NCBI GenBank assembly: GCA_963819175.1
Contig: CAWFVJ010000004.1
Coordinates: forward strand, 1 to 64,000
From: CAWBRT01 sp963819175
Lineage (GTDB): Bacteria; Acidobacteriota; Terriglobia; Terriglobales; Acidobacteriaceae
Length of the DNA: 64,000 nucleotides
Reading direction: 5' to 3'
Part shown: piece after piece, positions 8,814-18,167 of the stretch
Numbering within the stretch: position 1 is the stretch's first letter
Layout: every line of letters starts with the position of its first letter
Notes under the pieces: generated by a model
The model's input: the letters and a program-made list of their open reading frames with translations, nothing else
Told to the model about the DNA's origin: nothing
The model's database searches: none
Made by a program: the position numbers and the translations under genes

Positions 8814-10175
8814 TCACTCCTGCCGTTTGCGCCGCGCCGCCTCGCGCTTCTCCCGCAGCATCTGCATGCGCTCCTGAATCCGCTTTTCGACGCCTTCGCC
8901 GGTCGGATGGTAGTAGACGCGGTTCTTTAGATTGTCCGGCAGGCACTGCATATCGGCGACCTTGTCGTCCAGGTTGTGCGCGTACTGATATCCCTCGCCA
9001 TAGCCAAGGTTCTTCATCAGGCTGGTAGGAGCGTTCCGCAGGTGCAGCGGCACGGACTCGGCGGCTGTCTCGGCGACATCGCGCTGCACATTCAGGTAGG
9101 CCGTGTACAACGCATTCGACTTCGGCGCCAGCGCCAGGTAGACGGCTGCCTCGGCCAGCGCCAGGTTTCCTTCGGGCATGCCGATGAAGTCCACGGCATC
9201 GCGGGCCGCCACCGCAAGTTGCAGTGCGTGCGGATCGGCCAGTCCAATGTCCTCCACCGCCATTCGGACCAATCGCCGGACGACGAAGAGCGGATCTTCC
9301 CCGGCCTCCAGCATGCGCCCCAGCCAGTACAGGGCGGCATCCGGGTCGCTGTTGCGTACAGACTTGTGCAGGGCGGAGATGAGGTTGTAGTGCTCCTCGC
9401 CGCTCTTGTCATACCGCAGCACGCGCTTCTGCAACGCACTCTCGACGATGGCGGCGGTGATCACGCCGCCGCTGGCGCCCCCGCGTGTGGCTTCCACCGC
9501 GAGAGTTGCGGCAACATCCAGCGCATTGTAGGCGCTGCGGGCGTCACCGCTGGAATAAGCGGCGATGCGCTCCAGTCCAGCCGGCTCCACCGTCAGCCGA
9601 AGAATTCCAAGTCCACGCTCAACGTCTTCCAGCGCGCGCCGCATCAGCCCGATGAGCTGCTCTTCGGTGAGCGGATTCAGAACATAGACGCGGCAGCGGG
9701 AGAGCAGGGCAGAGATGATTTCGAAAGAGGGGTTCTCGGTGGTCGCCCCAATCAGCCGGATGTTTCCTTTTTCCACGTGCGGCAGAAAGGCGTCCTGCTG
9801 AGCCTTGTTGAAGCGGTGAATCTCGTCGATGAAGACGATTGTCCGCGTGCCGAAGTTGCGCGCTTTTTCGGCATCGGACATGACCTGCTTGATTTCCTTG
9901 ATCCCCGTCAGCACGGCCGAAAATTCGACGAACTCCGCCTGGGTGCGGTGAGCGATGATCTGCGCCAGCGTTGTTTTGCCCACGCCCGGCGGCCCCCAAA
10001 AAAGAATCGAACCGGTATCGTCGCGTTCTATCTGCACGCGCAGCGGCTTGCCGGGCCCCAGGATGTGTTCCTGGCCGGCGAACTCGTCCAGATCGCGTGG
10101 CCGCATGCGGTCGGCCAGCGGCCGCGTCCGGTCGACCGGCTCGTTCGGGTTCGGAGTGGCTCGAAAAAGGCTCAT
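8814..10175 (-). CDS. rarA: Replication-associated recombination protein A (AAA+ ATPase)
   Basis: 453 residues, the normal size for RarA/MgsA/WRNIP1, a clamp-loader-like AAA+ ATPase acting at stalled replication forks. Visible motifs are Walker A GPPGVGKTT at 61-69, Walker B FIDEIHR at 115-121, sensor 1 GATTENPSFE, and an Arg-finger region SALLSRCRV. The C-terminal tetramerisation domain (SALHKSVRNSDPDAALYWLGRML, then AGEDPLFVVRR) and the signature ending (YQYAHNLDDKVADMQCLPD) follow. I chose ATG at 10175: upstream sequence in this frame is unlike the family, and this start gives a 4-bp ATGA overlap with the upstream methylase gene, implying coupled translation. The frame is intact. Confidence 0.92.
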   Translation of the reverse strand: MSLFRATPNPNEPVDRTRPLADRMRPRDLDEFAGQEHILGPGKPLRVQIERDDTGSILFWGPPGVGKTTLAQIIAHRTQAEFVEFSAVLTGIKEIKQVMSDAEKARNFGTRTIVFIDEIHRFNKAQQDAFLPHVEKGNIRLIGATTENPSFEIISALLSRCRVYVLNPLTEEQLIGLMRRALEDVERGLGILRLTVEPAGLERIAAYSSGDARSAYNALDVAATLAVEATRGGASGGVITAAIVESALQKRVLRYDKSGEEHYNLISALHKSVRNSDPDAALYWLGRMLEAGEDPLFVVRRLVRMAVEDIGLADPHALQLAVAARDAVDFIGMPEGNLALAEAAVYLALAPKSNALYTAYLNVQRDVAETAAESVPLHLRNAPTSLMKNLGYGEGYQYAHNLDDKVADMQCLPDNLKNRVYYHPTGEGVEKRIQERMQMLREKREAARRKRQE

Positions 10176-10999
10176 TCGTCCTGAGTCCGTTCGGCTGTCC
10201 GGCGTTGCCGGGCTGCTTCGTACAAGATGATGGAGGCCGCAATGCCTGCGTTCAGCGATTCCACTCGCTCCGAATGTGGAATGGCGATCACCTCGTCGGC
10301 TTCGGCAATCAGCTCTTTGGAGATGCCCGCGCCTTCGCTGCCGACGAAGATGGCACAAGCCTCCGTCAGGTCGGCTTCGTCCAGCGGAATGCCCTTATGG
10401 GAAGACGTGGCCACGATTTTCGCCCCCTGCTCACGAAGCTTCCGCACCGCCTCCGCCGACTCCATTTTCACCACCGGCAAACGGAACAGGGAACCGGCCG
10501 AAGCGCGGATGACCTTTGGGTTGATGGCGTTGACCGTCCCCTCCATGGTCAAAACCCCGGATGCGCCCATCGCCTCGGCAGAACGGATGATAGTGCCGAG
10601 ATTCCCCGGGTCCTGCACCCCGGCAGCTCCCAGGATGAGTGGATTGTTCCCCAGCAGATCGGCAAAGGCAAAAGACTTAAGCTTTACCAGGGCGGCCACT
10701 CCCTGCGGGGTCTCGGTGGCGACGGCGCTACGGAAAACCGCGTCCGGCAGCAGCAGAACGTCGGCATGGGTGCTGATCTGCGGCAGCAACCGGTTGGCGC
10801 GTTCCCGGGCCGATTGGCTGAAGAAAACAGCCTTAACGCGCAGTCCGCTGCGAAGGGCTTCCTCCAGCAGACGCACGCCTTCGATGGCGCAATACCCGTC
10901 CTCGGTGAGCGCAGCCTGGCTAAAGCTGTGCCGAAGCTCCTTGACGAGGACGTTCTCTTTACTGCTAACCTGTCTCAGGCGGTCATTTAAGCCGTTCAT
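10172..10999 (-). CDS. TrmH/SpoU-family RNA 2'-O-methyltransferase
   Basis: 275 residues. An N-terminal substrate-binding domain (GYCAIEGVRLLEEALRSGL; AVFFSQSARERANRLL) precedes the trefoil-knot SPOUT domain. The SPOUT motifs are clear: QDPGNLGTIIRSAEAMGA (motif 1), FVGSEGAGIS (motif 2) and IPHSERVESLNAGIAASIILYEA (motif 3, SAM-binding knot). The family methylates ribose 2'-OH in rRNA or tRNA. Domain order resembles 23S rRNA G2251 methylase RlmB, but family members are hard to tell apart by eye. It is the first gene of a two-gene operon with rarA. The frame is intact. Confidence 0.85.
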   Translation of the reverse strand: MNGLNDRLRQVSSKENVLVKELRHSFSQAALTEDGYCAIEGVRLLEEALRSGLRVKAVFFSQSARERANRLLPQISTHADVLLLPDAVFRSAVATETPQGVAALVKLKSFAFADLLGNNPLILGAAGVQDPGNLGTIIRSAEAMGASGVLTMEGTVNAINPKVIRASAGSLFRLPVVKMESAEAVRKLREQGAKIVATSSHKGIPLDEADLTEACAIFVGSEGAGISKELIAEADEVIAIPHSERVESLNAGIAASIILYEAARQRRTAERTQDE

Positions 11000-11312
11000 G
11001 GGTAAGGGGCTGCGCGAATCTGGCTCCAGTTAGTGTCGCCTTCACATCATACGCCGGGGCTGGCAGGCGCCGGGGCAAGGGCAGCTGTTGACGGCTGCTT
11101 GCGGCTGAATGTGCATTATGCTACTGTTCGCTCGCCCTGGCAGGGCGCTGGAAGAGTCCGGATTAGCGGCGTATGGGGTTCCGCCGCACCGCATAAGTGC
11201 TTTATGATGATTGTCGAGGTTTTCGGCCCGCAAGGGGTTTGCTTTACAGACGCGATTTCGAGTTTTTCGGCAAGCTTGATGCTAGTTCATCGCACGCAAA
11301 GGAAGAGCACGG
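11000..11312. other. 313-bp divergent intergenic region
   Basis: It separates the leftward SpoU/rarA operon from the rightward Sua5-like gene. I see no gene or family A-C repeat. A TTGACG at about 11089 has no -10 box at good spacing. It must hold two divergent promoters, but I cannot place them. Confidence 0.5.
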
Positions 11313-11962
11313 GTGCATCCCGAAATTCTAAAAATCAACGCTCACGAACCCGAGCCGTCGCTGGTTACTTATGCGGCGGAACGTATACGGCAGGGGCAGG
11401 TTTTAGGTATGCCCACCGACACGTTTTACGGATTGGCCGCCGATCCGTTCAACCTCCGCGCAGTTGACCGCATTTACGAGATCAAGTCTCGCAACCGCCA
11501 TAAGCCGCTTTCGCTGTTGATCGAGAGCGTGGAGCAAGCCGAGTACCTCGCGAAACCTCTCCCGGACGAGTTCTATCTCCTGGCCGAAAAATTCTGGCCT
11601 GGACCTCTGACGGTGGTGGTTCCGGCGTCTGCGACGCTGCCGCTGAAGGTTACGGCCAATACCGGCAACATTGCCGATTCGCGTTCCCGCATCGGAGATC
11701 GCGATTGCCGTCATTCGTGCCGCCGGCGTTCCCGTCACCGCGACCTCCGCCAATTTGCATGGCGCGCCGGAATGCACCAACGCCGAAGCCGTGAGACTGC
11801 AATTTGAAGAGGGCGCTTCCGATCATTGTCGACGGCGGTCCATCGCCTTTATCGACGCTGTCGACGATCGTCGGCTTGTTCGACTCCGGGCGGCGCTGGA
11901 AGCTCATGCGCGAGGGCGCCATCCCGGCCCAGAAGATTGAGGAGATCCTCGGAGACCAATGA
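11313..11962 (+). CDS. L-threonylcarbamoyladenylate synthase (Sua5/YrdC family), two frameshifts
   Basis: The enzyme makes threonylcarbamoyl-AMP from Thr, bicarbonate and ATP, the first step of the tRNA t6A modification. The N-terminal half shows the YrdC nucleotide site: GQVLGMPTDTFYGLAADPFN near 30-48, IYEIKSRNRHKPLSLLI near 55 (KxR..KP motif) and FWPGPLTVVVPA near 92. After a shift near 11680 the frame reads RVPASEIAIAVIRAAGVPVTATSANLHGAPE. After another near 11815 it reads IIVDGGPSPLSTLSTIVGL and ends ...EILGDQ. The stop (11960-11962) overlaps the next start by 4 bp. The extra C-terminal domain of long Sua5 proteins is lacking, so it is YrdC-like in length. Confidence 0.82.
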
Positions 11963-12607
11963 GCGCCGAGGGCAGTATCCGGCCGGCACCGCCATTGCGT
12001 TCGCACGAGCCGAAAAGCGCTTCCGTCCGATGGAGGCTGTTGGTCGTTTGGATCATTCTGGGCGTCATCGCCGGCTATTTTCTGCTCATCTGTTTTGAAA
12101 TCGTCTGGCAGTCCCGCCGTGATGAGGCTCAACCAGCCGACGCCATCATCGTCTTCGGCGCGGCGGAATATTCGGGCCGCCCCTCTCCGGTCTTCCGGGC
12201 CAGGCTCGACCATGCGATCACGCTCTACAGCCGGGGTATGGCACCGTATCTGATCATCACGGGCGGGGCGGGACGAGATCCGCAGTTCAGCGAGGGCGGC
12301 GTCGGCCGCGATTATCTTGCGACCCGCGGCATCAGCGAGCGGCATCTGATTGCTGAAACACAAGGCGGAGAATTCCGCCGAATCCGCCGAGCGCGTCGCC
12401 GTCATCATGCGCGCCAACAATATGCGCACCTGCGTTGTCGTCAGCGACCCTTATCATCTCTTCCGCATCAAGCAGCTGATGCAGCGGCAGGGGATTACGA
12501 CCTATGCTTCGCCGCGTCCACATGCCTATCGCGGCCTTTGGTTCAGTGTCAGACACGTCATGCGCGAGGCGTTCAGCTATTTGACGCAGAGAGTGCGCCC
12601 CGCCTGA
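11959..12607 (+). CDS. YdcF-like DUF218 membrane-anchored protein, frameshifted
   Basis: About 215 residues with one N-terminal membrane helix (LLVVWIILGVIAGYFLLICFEIVW, about 27-50) and a DUF218 domain: ADAIIVFGAAEYSGRPSPVFRARLDHAITLYSRG, then APYLIITGGAG, then, after a shift at about 12364 (one extra G), ENSAESAERVAVIMRANNMRTCVVVSDPYHLFRIK. The V(F/L)GA, TGG and SDPYHxxR motifs are typical. Relatives include SanA and ElyC, implicated in envelope integrity; the biochemical activity is not settled. It overlaps the Sua5-like gene by ATGA. The outward-facing domain placement is inferred from the single helix. Confidence 0.75.
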
Positions 12608-12725
12608 GCCCGCCTGCAGGAATGTCCGCATCGATTGTCGATCTCTTCTGTTTGGCGGAAACGGCGCGGGCATTTACCATCAGACTGCTGATCGAACAGA
12701 AAACATATATCTTGGGAGTCGACGA

Positions 12726-12896
12726 ATGACTTTTTCACCTGGAACCGAGGCGCCCCAATCGGGCATTTATTGGTGCAGTGTCTGCAAGACCCCTGCGCAG
12801 TTCAAGGCCGGTGAGCAACTTCCCACCTGCAAGAACCTGTGCGGCCGCGGCAAATGGGAGTTTGTGAAGGCAGAAGACGCCGGCGAACAGAAGTGA
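12726..12896 (+). CDS. Small Cys-rich zinc-ribbon-like protein (56 aa)
   Basis: ATG at 12726 follows a GGGAG Shine-Dalgarno about 8 bases upstream. The 56-residue product begins MTFSPGTEAPQSGIYWCSVC and continues KTPAQFKAGEQLPTCKN, ending LCGRGKWEFVKAEDAGEQK. Four Cys arranged CxxC...CxxxC suggest a small metal ribbon. The PGTEAPQSGIY opening resembles YjzC-like short proteins. There is no known function. It has its own ribosome-binding site, 118 bp after the YdcF-like gene, and is convergent with the cyclase gene. Confidence 0.62.
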   Translation: MTFSPGTEAPQSGIYWCSVCKTPAQFKAGEQLPTCKNLCGRGKWEFVKAEDAGEQK

Positions 12897-12938
12897 CGCG
12901 AGTCCGCGACGATTGCAAGGCACGCTACCAGCGCGGTT

Positions 12939-13665
12939 TCAAAGTGAGTGTGCTCCGGCGAAACCAGTCTGCGGCACCAGCGCCACGATCCGCACCGGCG
13001 CGCCCGAGCCATTCTCCAACTTCATCGGCAACACGACGGCCACTGCTCCCGCTGGCGGAACCTGTCCGGGATTCGCCACGTTCTCCAGATGATAGACGCC
13101 GCGGGAAGCGCAAAAGCGATGCACCTCATAGTCTCGTGAGGGACCGAAGTCCACGCTCAGGGTGTCGATTCCGAGCCCAACGGCGCTGCCGCGAATCCAC
13201 CAGCAACTTCGCCGAGTCCAGTGAGTATCCCGGGAAGTGCAGAACCCCCTGCGCGTCGGCATTGCGATAGGCCTCAGGCGGTCTTCCAACGCGCCGCCCA
13301 TCCCGAATATGCCACCACGACGGCTCCCGGCGGGATCATGCCATGCTGCTCTTCCCAGGTTCCGATATCTTCGTTGCGCAACCGGTAATCGGCATCATCT
13401 GGGCTTGTTGGCTGATATCCAGCACCACCAGCGGGCCCACAAGGTGTTCGACCGGAATCTGATCTACCGTGCAGCCTGCTCTTGCCATGTGTGCGGGAGC
13501 GTCCATGTGCGTCGAAGTGTGTTCATCGAGCGAGATTCTGCGAACGTAAAAGCCTTCGCGGTCATGGCTGGCCACCACCTCCGCCGTGAGCGCGATTGGC
13601 GCGCCTTCCCAGCTCGGAGCGTCTGCCGAAACCGTATGCGTAAGATCGATAATCGCTTTGAACAC
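12939..13665 (-). CDS. Cyclase/kynurenine-formamidase-like metal hydrolase, about three frameshifts
   Basis: The PF04199-type metal motif is present in the N-terminal frame: SLDEHTSTHMDAPAHM at about residues 46-61 (HxxTHxDxPxH), with the family opening FKAIIDLTHTVSADAPSWEG. The C-terminal frame gives the conserved end: GIDTLSVDFG, HRFCASRGVYHLENV, then PPAGAVAVVLPMKLENGSGAPVRIVALVP. The middle is scrambled by shifts near 13345, 13250 and 13200. The family uses zinc to hydrolyse amides such as N-formylkynurenine or to open rings; the substrate here is unknown. The segment is convergent with the small zinc-ribbon gene. Confidence 0.72.
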
Positions 13666-13930
13666 AATTGGCTCCGTTCGCTGCGCTGCTGCAACTGGAG
13701 CAGTACCAAAGATACTGTATCCTTATTTTTCGCCGCGGGGTGTTGCTGGACGAAAAAATGGCGCGGTACGAACCGCGCCCGATGGAGTCCAATTCCAATC
13801 ACAGGACGGTGGCTTTTCAGCCACCGCTCTTTCCGTGTTGCAGCGTCAGGCTACTGTCGCGCGCCAGTGCGAGATCAGAAAAGCTGAAATCGTTCCATAT
13901 TCAGAACAACCGGGAAGGGAATGCCGGCCT

Positions 13931-14713
13931 TCAGCGGGATAAAAATGCGATCAGGATGGCGACAAAAGCCGAAAAAGCGCCGCTGATAAAGTTTACGGAG
14001 TTATTGCCCAAGCGTCCGGGGCGCTCGATGGTCGCGCCCAGAATGCTGTCCAGCAGCATGCCGGCAAATCCCGAGAGAGTTGCCAGCCAGAACCAGCGGG
14101 GCAGCAGCAGGTCAACCCATTGGCAGACCGCGCAAACCGTGCCGCTGACAATCAATGCCGCCATGCAGCCGGCAAAACTGATTGCCCCGTCCCTGCCGCA
14201 CTCTACACGTTCCAAGTTCGTTACCAAGTAAGCTTTTCGCGGCGAGAGCACCTGCCCAAGTTCGCTGGAAACCGTATCTGCCGCGGCTTCGGCGATGGCG
14301 GCGACAAACCCGGCCAGCAGCACGTGAGACAGCGGACGCCAGAGCAGCAGAGGCGCGACGGTCATCGAGGCCGGCCCCAGATTTGCCAGTACCTGGATGG
14401 CGGTTCGCCCGTGTTTCCGCTCCGCGGTTCCTCGGCGTTGTTTTTGCGCATAGCCGAAGCGCGTGGCCAAAAACGTCAGAAGGAACAAAACCAGAATTGC
14501 CAGAAAGCCCGGCGGGCCCGCCGCAAGGGTGACGAGGACGGTCAGCAGCAGTCCGGCCAAAGCGCCGCCGAGAGACACTGCGCGCAAGCCCCACGCGCCC
14601 AAGGCGAAGGCGCTGGTAAAACCCAGAGCGGGAAGCAGCGGCGCGTGCCGCAGCAGCAGCCAAAATGGCAGGCTCACCTCGCCAGGCAGAATTGCAGTTC
14701 CCATCAGAGCCAT
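13931..14713 (-). CDS. DUF92 (TMEM19/VTE6-like) multi-pass membrane protein
   Basis: About 260 residues of DUF92 type. Hydrophobic helices fill most of the protein. The signature stretches are GGALAGLLLTVLVTLAAGPPGF, TFLATRFGYAQKQR, LANLGPASM, AIAEAAADTVSSELGQVLS, and the terminal RPGRLGNNSVNFISGAFSA. Plant and cyanobacterial relatives (VTE6) are phytyl-phosphate kinases; the function of non-phototroph members is unknown. The frame is open to 14923 but the extra N-terminal residues look non-coding, so I place the start at about 14713 (ATG at 14704 or an upstream frameshift are alternatives). The 265 bp to the next gene hold a GGTGGCTTTTCAGCCACC hairpin but no coding signal. Confidence 0.7.
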   Translation of the reverse strand: MALMGTAILPGEVSLPFWLLLRHAPLLPALGFTSAFALGAWGLRAVSLGGALAGLLLTVLVTLAAGPPGFLAILVLFLLTFLATRFGYAQKQRRGTAERKHGRTAIQVLANLGPASMTVAPLLLWRPLSHVLLAGFVAAIAEAAADTVSSELGQVLSPRKAYLVTNLERVECGRDGAISFAGCMAALIVSGTVCAVCQWVDLLLPRWFWLATLSGFAGMLLDSILGATIERPGRLGNNSVNFISGAFSAFVAILIAFLSR

Positions 14714-15035
14714 CGTGCAGAGCGTTTCCGGCGAGATTGCCTCCCGTGCTTGCCCCGCCCATAACTCCCGACTAACCAGAGAGCCTTGGTTTGGCAGGTC
14801 GCATTGAATCGCCAGCTTGCCTTCGCCTTGCCAAGCGAGGCAACAGCTTCCTTTGCAGCGCATCCTATCAGAACGAGCCAGTCCAGGGCGAGCGAGCATC
14901 GGGGGGAGCGCCCGGAAGCGCATCCCAAGCGCCCCAAATCGCGCCCCTCTTTATCCCGGCGTCGGTGGCAAGAGCAGCAGCCCGTTAGGGCCTGAGCTCG
15001 TTTTTCCCTGTATCGCCATCCAGGAGTCTAATTTC

Positions 15036-15946
15036 ATGCCTGCTTCCGTGTGGTCCGGTTATCTCACTTTCGGATTGATTTCCATGCCGGTGCGTCTCTA
15101 CTCGGGCGCGCGTGGCACGAGCATCTCCTTTAACATGCTTCATCGCGAGGACCTGAGCCGCGTGAAGCAGCAACTGATCTGCTCCGCCGACAACCAGGTG
15201 CTCGACCGACGGGACATCGTGAAAGGATACGAGTACCGGAAAGGCGAGTACGTCGTCATCGAGCCCGAGGAGATCAAGAAAATCGAGCCTAAAACCGCCA
15301 AGGCGATGGAGATCGTTCAATTCGTGAAGGCCTCCGAGATCGACCCGCTTTACCTGGAGTCCTCTTACTACATGACGCCGGAGGAAGGCGGAAAGCGCCC
15401 CTACGCGTTGCTGTCGCGCGCCATGGCCGACAATAACTATTACGCCATCGCCAAGCTGACCATGCACAACCGCGAATATACAGTCTGTTCTGCGTCCCTA
15501 CCGCGGCGGCCTGATGCTGCACACGATGTACTACCAGGACGAGGTGCGCGCCATGGAAAGCTTCGGGACCGAGGGCGTCGAGATCCGCGAGGCCGAGCTG
15601 AAGATTGCCAATCAACTCATCGAGGCCTTGGCCGATAAGCTTCGATCCGACCCGTTTCCACGACACTTTCCAGGAAAATCTGAAAGCGCTCATCAAGGCC
15701 CGGCTCGAGGGGCGGCAAGTCACGGCGATCGAGACACCCAAGCCGGCTCCCGTGGTCGACCTGATGGCGGCGCTCAAGCAGAGCCTGGCGCAGATGGGGG
15801 AGAAGAAACCGCCCGCCCGGGTCGAGCAGCTGCAGCGTGCCGGCCAGTCCCATGCCCGATCCCCGCGCGCCCGCAATCGCCGGAAATCCGCAGCTCTAGG
15901 CGCAGGGCAACCCATTGGGCAGCCGCTCTCGCTTCCGGTACAATAG
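15036..15946 (+). CDS. ku: Non-homologous end-joining protein Ku, two frameshifts
   Basis: Ku is a homodimeric ring that binds DNA ends and recruits ligase LigD. ATG at 15036 has GGAG 10 bases upstream and starts MPASVWSGYLTFGLISMPVRLYS, the canonical bacterial Ku opening (SxWxGxLxFGLVxxPV). Further motifs are KGYEYRKGEYVVIEPEEI, IVQFVKASEIDPLYLESSYY and, after a shift near 15487, LRPYRGGLMLHTMYYQDEVR. A second shift near 15645 gives FQENLKALIKARLEGRQV and a basic C-terminal tail (ARSPRARNRRK), as in Ku proteins that bind extra DNA through Lys/Arg-rich tails. LigD is not in the window. The exact end is uncertain because the tail could leave this frame earlier. Confidence 0.86.
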
Positions 15947-15997
15947 CTCTTTCCCGTCTCACGTCAGTTCAATATGAGAGTTTCGGGTGGAGTGCGA

Positions 15998-17381
15998 ATG
16001 GATTTCCTGCGCAGAGCCGTGGTTGCGACGATTGCATGCTCATGGTTGTTTCTGTCCGGATGCGGCGGCACCTATCGGCCCATTGCCAGCATTCTTCCGC
16101 TGGCGGCCGGCAATCCGCAACTGGCTGATACGGTCGCGGTTTTCAATGTGAATCCGAATACGGCTGGTGTTTCCGATGCCACCGGGGCTTTGAGCGTCTT
16201 CAACGTAGCCGGCGACTCCAATGTGGGCAATTTCTCGATTGGAGCTAACGATATGCTGGCGACGGTGCCGCCTCCGGTAAACTCCTCTCACGAGCAGACT
16301 GATCACCTTTGCCGGCAGCAACTCCTTTGTCGCAACCGCCGATACGCAAAGCGATTCCGTGACCCTCATCAACACACTTGAGGCTCACAACCACGAAAGT
16401 TTCGTTGCCACCGGGCTTCGTTCCCGCTTTTATCACGGCGACTGCAACCACGGGTCAAGATCCTGGTGAGCCTGCAATGAGCAGGGCCACCACTCCCAAT
16501 CCCGAGTTGTCCGGGCGGCAAGGGAGCTATCGGCATCATCGATACCCACTACGGCTACGCTGACCAACACGGTATGCGCCGGCTCAACCCCCGGCTTCAT
16601 CCTGGTCGCGCAGAGCGATACCGAGGCGTTCATCCTCGACCCGACGGATAACACCGTGAGCGTGCTGAATATTGCCGCCGCCACGCTTCCAGCCACGCCG
16701 TTAGCGGTGGGCACGGCACCCGGTATGGGCCACTACCAGCCTGGACGGCAACACGATTTATGTATTGAATCAGGGTAGCGACAATATTTCCGTGATCGAT
16801 GCTGTCGCGCGAATCGGTCACGACCGCCCTCAATTGCGAGCGCGGCTCTGTCTACTCCCAGCGTCATCATCACGGACCGCAATTCGAACCGGCTTTACAT
16901 TTCCAACACCGGAACCGTGGCACGGTTTCCGTCCTGGATGCGAGCACGCTGCCACGCTTGCCGCGTTGCAAACCATTCCGGTGGGCGCCAACGCCTGTCG
17001 CTCTGGCCGTTACTCCCGGATGGAACCTCGGTCTACGTAGCGAACACCGGCTCTAATTTCGTCAGCGTCATCAACGCCAACAGCTTCAACGTAACCACCC
17101 TCACGCCGACAACCGATGCAACCGCGAGAGTTCAGTCGGTGGCAGTTTCCAAAGACGGAACCAAGGCGTTCATGCGGTGACCGTCAGCGGTGATCGCGCG
17201 AATGCGAGTCGGGACGAGTGGAATGGCATTTACGTCGTCTGACGAGTAATAACGCGTTCGTGACAAACCGAGCGGCGGCGTCCTCAATATAGCGCCTCCG
17301 CAGGACTTGAGTTGCGATGTTACCGAGAGCTGTTCCGGGGTTCCGTTGCAGCGGCCGGTTCAGATCGTGCCTCGCATATAG
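15998..17381 (+). CDS. YVTN-type beta-propeller lipoprotein, at least six frameshifts
   Basis: ATG at 15998 starts a lipoprotein signal: MDFLRR, hydrophobic core, then LFLSGCGG (lipobox, Cys about residue 28). Short in-frame pieces then show repeated YncE/YVTN blades: ALSVFNVAGDSNVG, SDNISVIDAVA, GTVSVLDASTLP, VYVANTGSNFVSVINANSFN, VQSVAVSKDGTKAF. Reading on in another frame gives PPQDLSCDVTESCSG and a stop at 17379-17381. Around 460 residues would be normal for a 6-7-blade propeller. Shifts are denser here than anywhere else in the window (near 16280, 16385, 16490, 16725, 16860, 16990, 17175), so genuine decay is possible. The role is unknown; such proteins are exported and anchored to the outer membrane. 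Confidence 0.65.
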
Positions 17382-17447
17382 GCGCACCAACTCGGAATTG
17401 CTCTATAGCATTCTCAGTTCCAGAGATGCTGTACCCGGAGAGATGGT

Positions 17448-17582
17448 GCGTCATTCGAGCGCAAGCGAGCTATGCAGTCGCGAGTCGAGGAATCTGTGTG
17501 TTGCTTTGCACGCGGGAAAACAGCGGAAGACACAAGATCCCTCCACTTCGCTGCGCTATCGGTCGGGATGACGCTCTCAGGA
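17448..17582. repeat. Degenerate inverted repeat related to family A
   Basis: The left arm GTCATTCGAGCGCAAGCGAGC and the right arm CGGTCGGGATGACGCTCTCAG face each other, with AAGATCCCTCCACTTCGCTGC inside. The arrangement is the same as the MITE-like repeat but diverged. Confidence 0.4.
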
Positions 17583-17624
17583 GACATTGGCATACATTAA
17601 CATGGGCAGCGCTTTAGAGACTGC

Positions 17625-17657
17625 AAAAAAAACGGACGGGAATGCTCCCGTCCGTTT
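17625..17657 (-). terminator. Strong intrinsic terminator of chemosensory operon 1
   Basis: A 12-bp perfect stem, AAACGGACGGGA / TCCCGTCCGTTT, with a 4-base loop. On the minus strand the stem is followed by a run of eight T (A-run at 17625-17632 on the plus strand). It sits 19 bp after the cheX stop, at the end of the leftward operon. Confidence 0.9.
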
Positions 17658-17675
17658 CCCCGAAAAGGTTTTCGT

Positions 17676-18167
17676 TTACCTGCGCGATGCGTCCTCCTTG
17701 CGGCGGCTGCGATATCGCATGGCGATATTCACGTTGACCTGGCCGGCGTCGGTTTCGAAACGCAGGACGATTGCCTCGGTGTCCTCGGAGCCCTTTAGCC
17801 CCTCGTGCGAGGAATGGAACTCCGGCGGATGCACCCTGAACTGGAATCCGCGATCGTTCAGCGTAGTCACGGCGTTGCCGATCACCAGGTTCGCCAGTTC
17901 GCACACGGTTTCGCGCACCAGGTCGTCGGAGGCGGTCAGTTCCGCGCCGGCGAGCTGATTGGCCACGCGAAGCGCGGTTTCCGGCTCGACGTCGACGATC
18001 ACGCGCCCTTCGATCTCGCCGGTGATGGCCACCAGCGCGGCCAGCCCTTGGCGTTCGTACGGACGCTCCTCCATGCTGAGGTCGCCGATGTGGGTCGTGC
18101 AGTTCAGCGCTTCGGCCAGCACGGCGTCAGCGGAGTTGATGAAAGGTTGGATGAGATCCATTTTCAT
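17676..18167 (-). CDS. cheX: CheX-type chemotaxis phosphatase
   Basis: 163 residues of the CheC/CheX/FliY class, which dephosphorylate CheY-P. The signature helix E-x2-N is seen at DLVRETVCELANLVIGNAVTTLN (Glu and Asn are the catalytic pair), after the CheX opening MDLIQPFINSADAVLAEALN. It is a single-domain protein with no membrane segment. It is the last gene of the leftward chemotaxis operon, its start abutting the cheY stop, and is followed by the terminator at 17625. Its presence, with no cheD or cheC, supplies the signal-termination step of this pathway. Confidence 0.82.
   Translation of the reverse strand: MKMDLIQPFINSADAVLAEALNCTTHIGDLSMEERPYERQGLAALVAITGEIEGRVIVDVEPETALRVANQLAGAELTASDDLVRETVCELANLVIGNAVTTLNDRGFQFRVHPPEFHSSHEGLKGSEDTEAIVLRFETDAGQVNVNIAMRYRSRRKEDASRR

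Noticed and set aside
8976..10184. Plus-strand open frame of about 400 codons opposite rarA
   Set aside because: Antisense of rarA with no recognisable motif or ribosome site.
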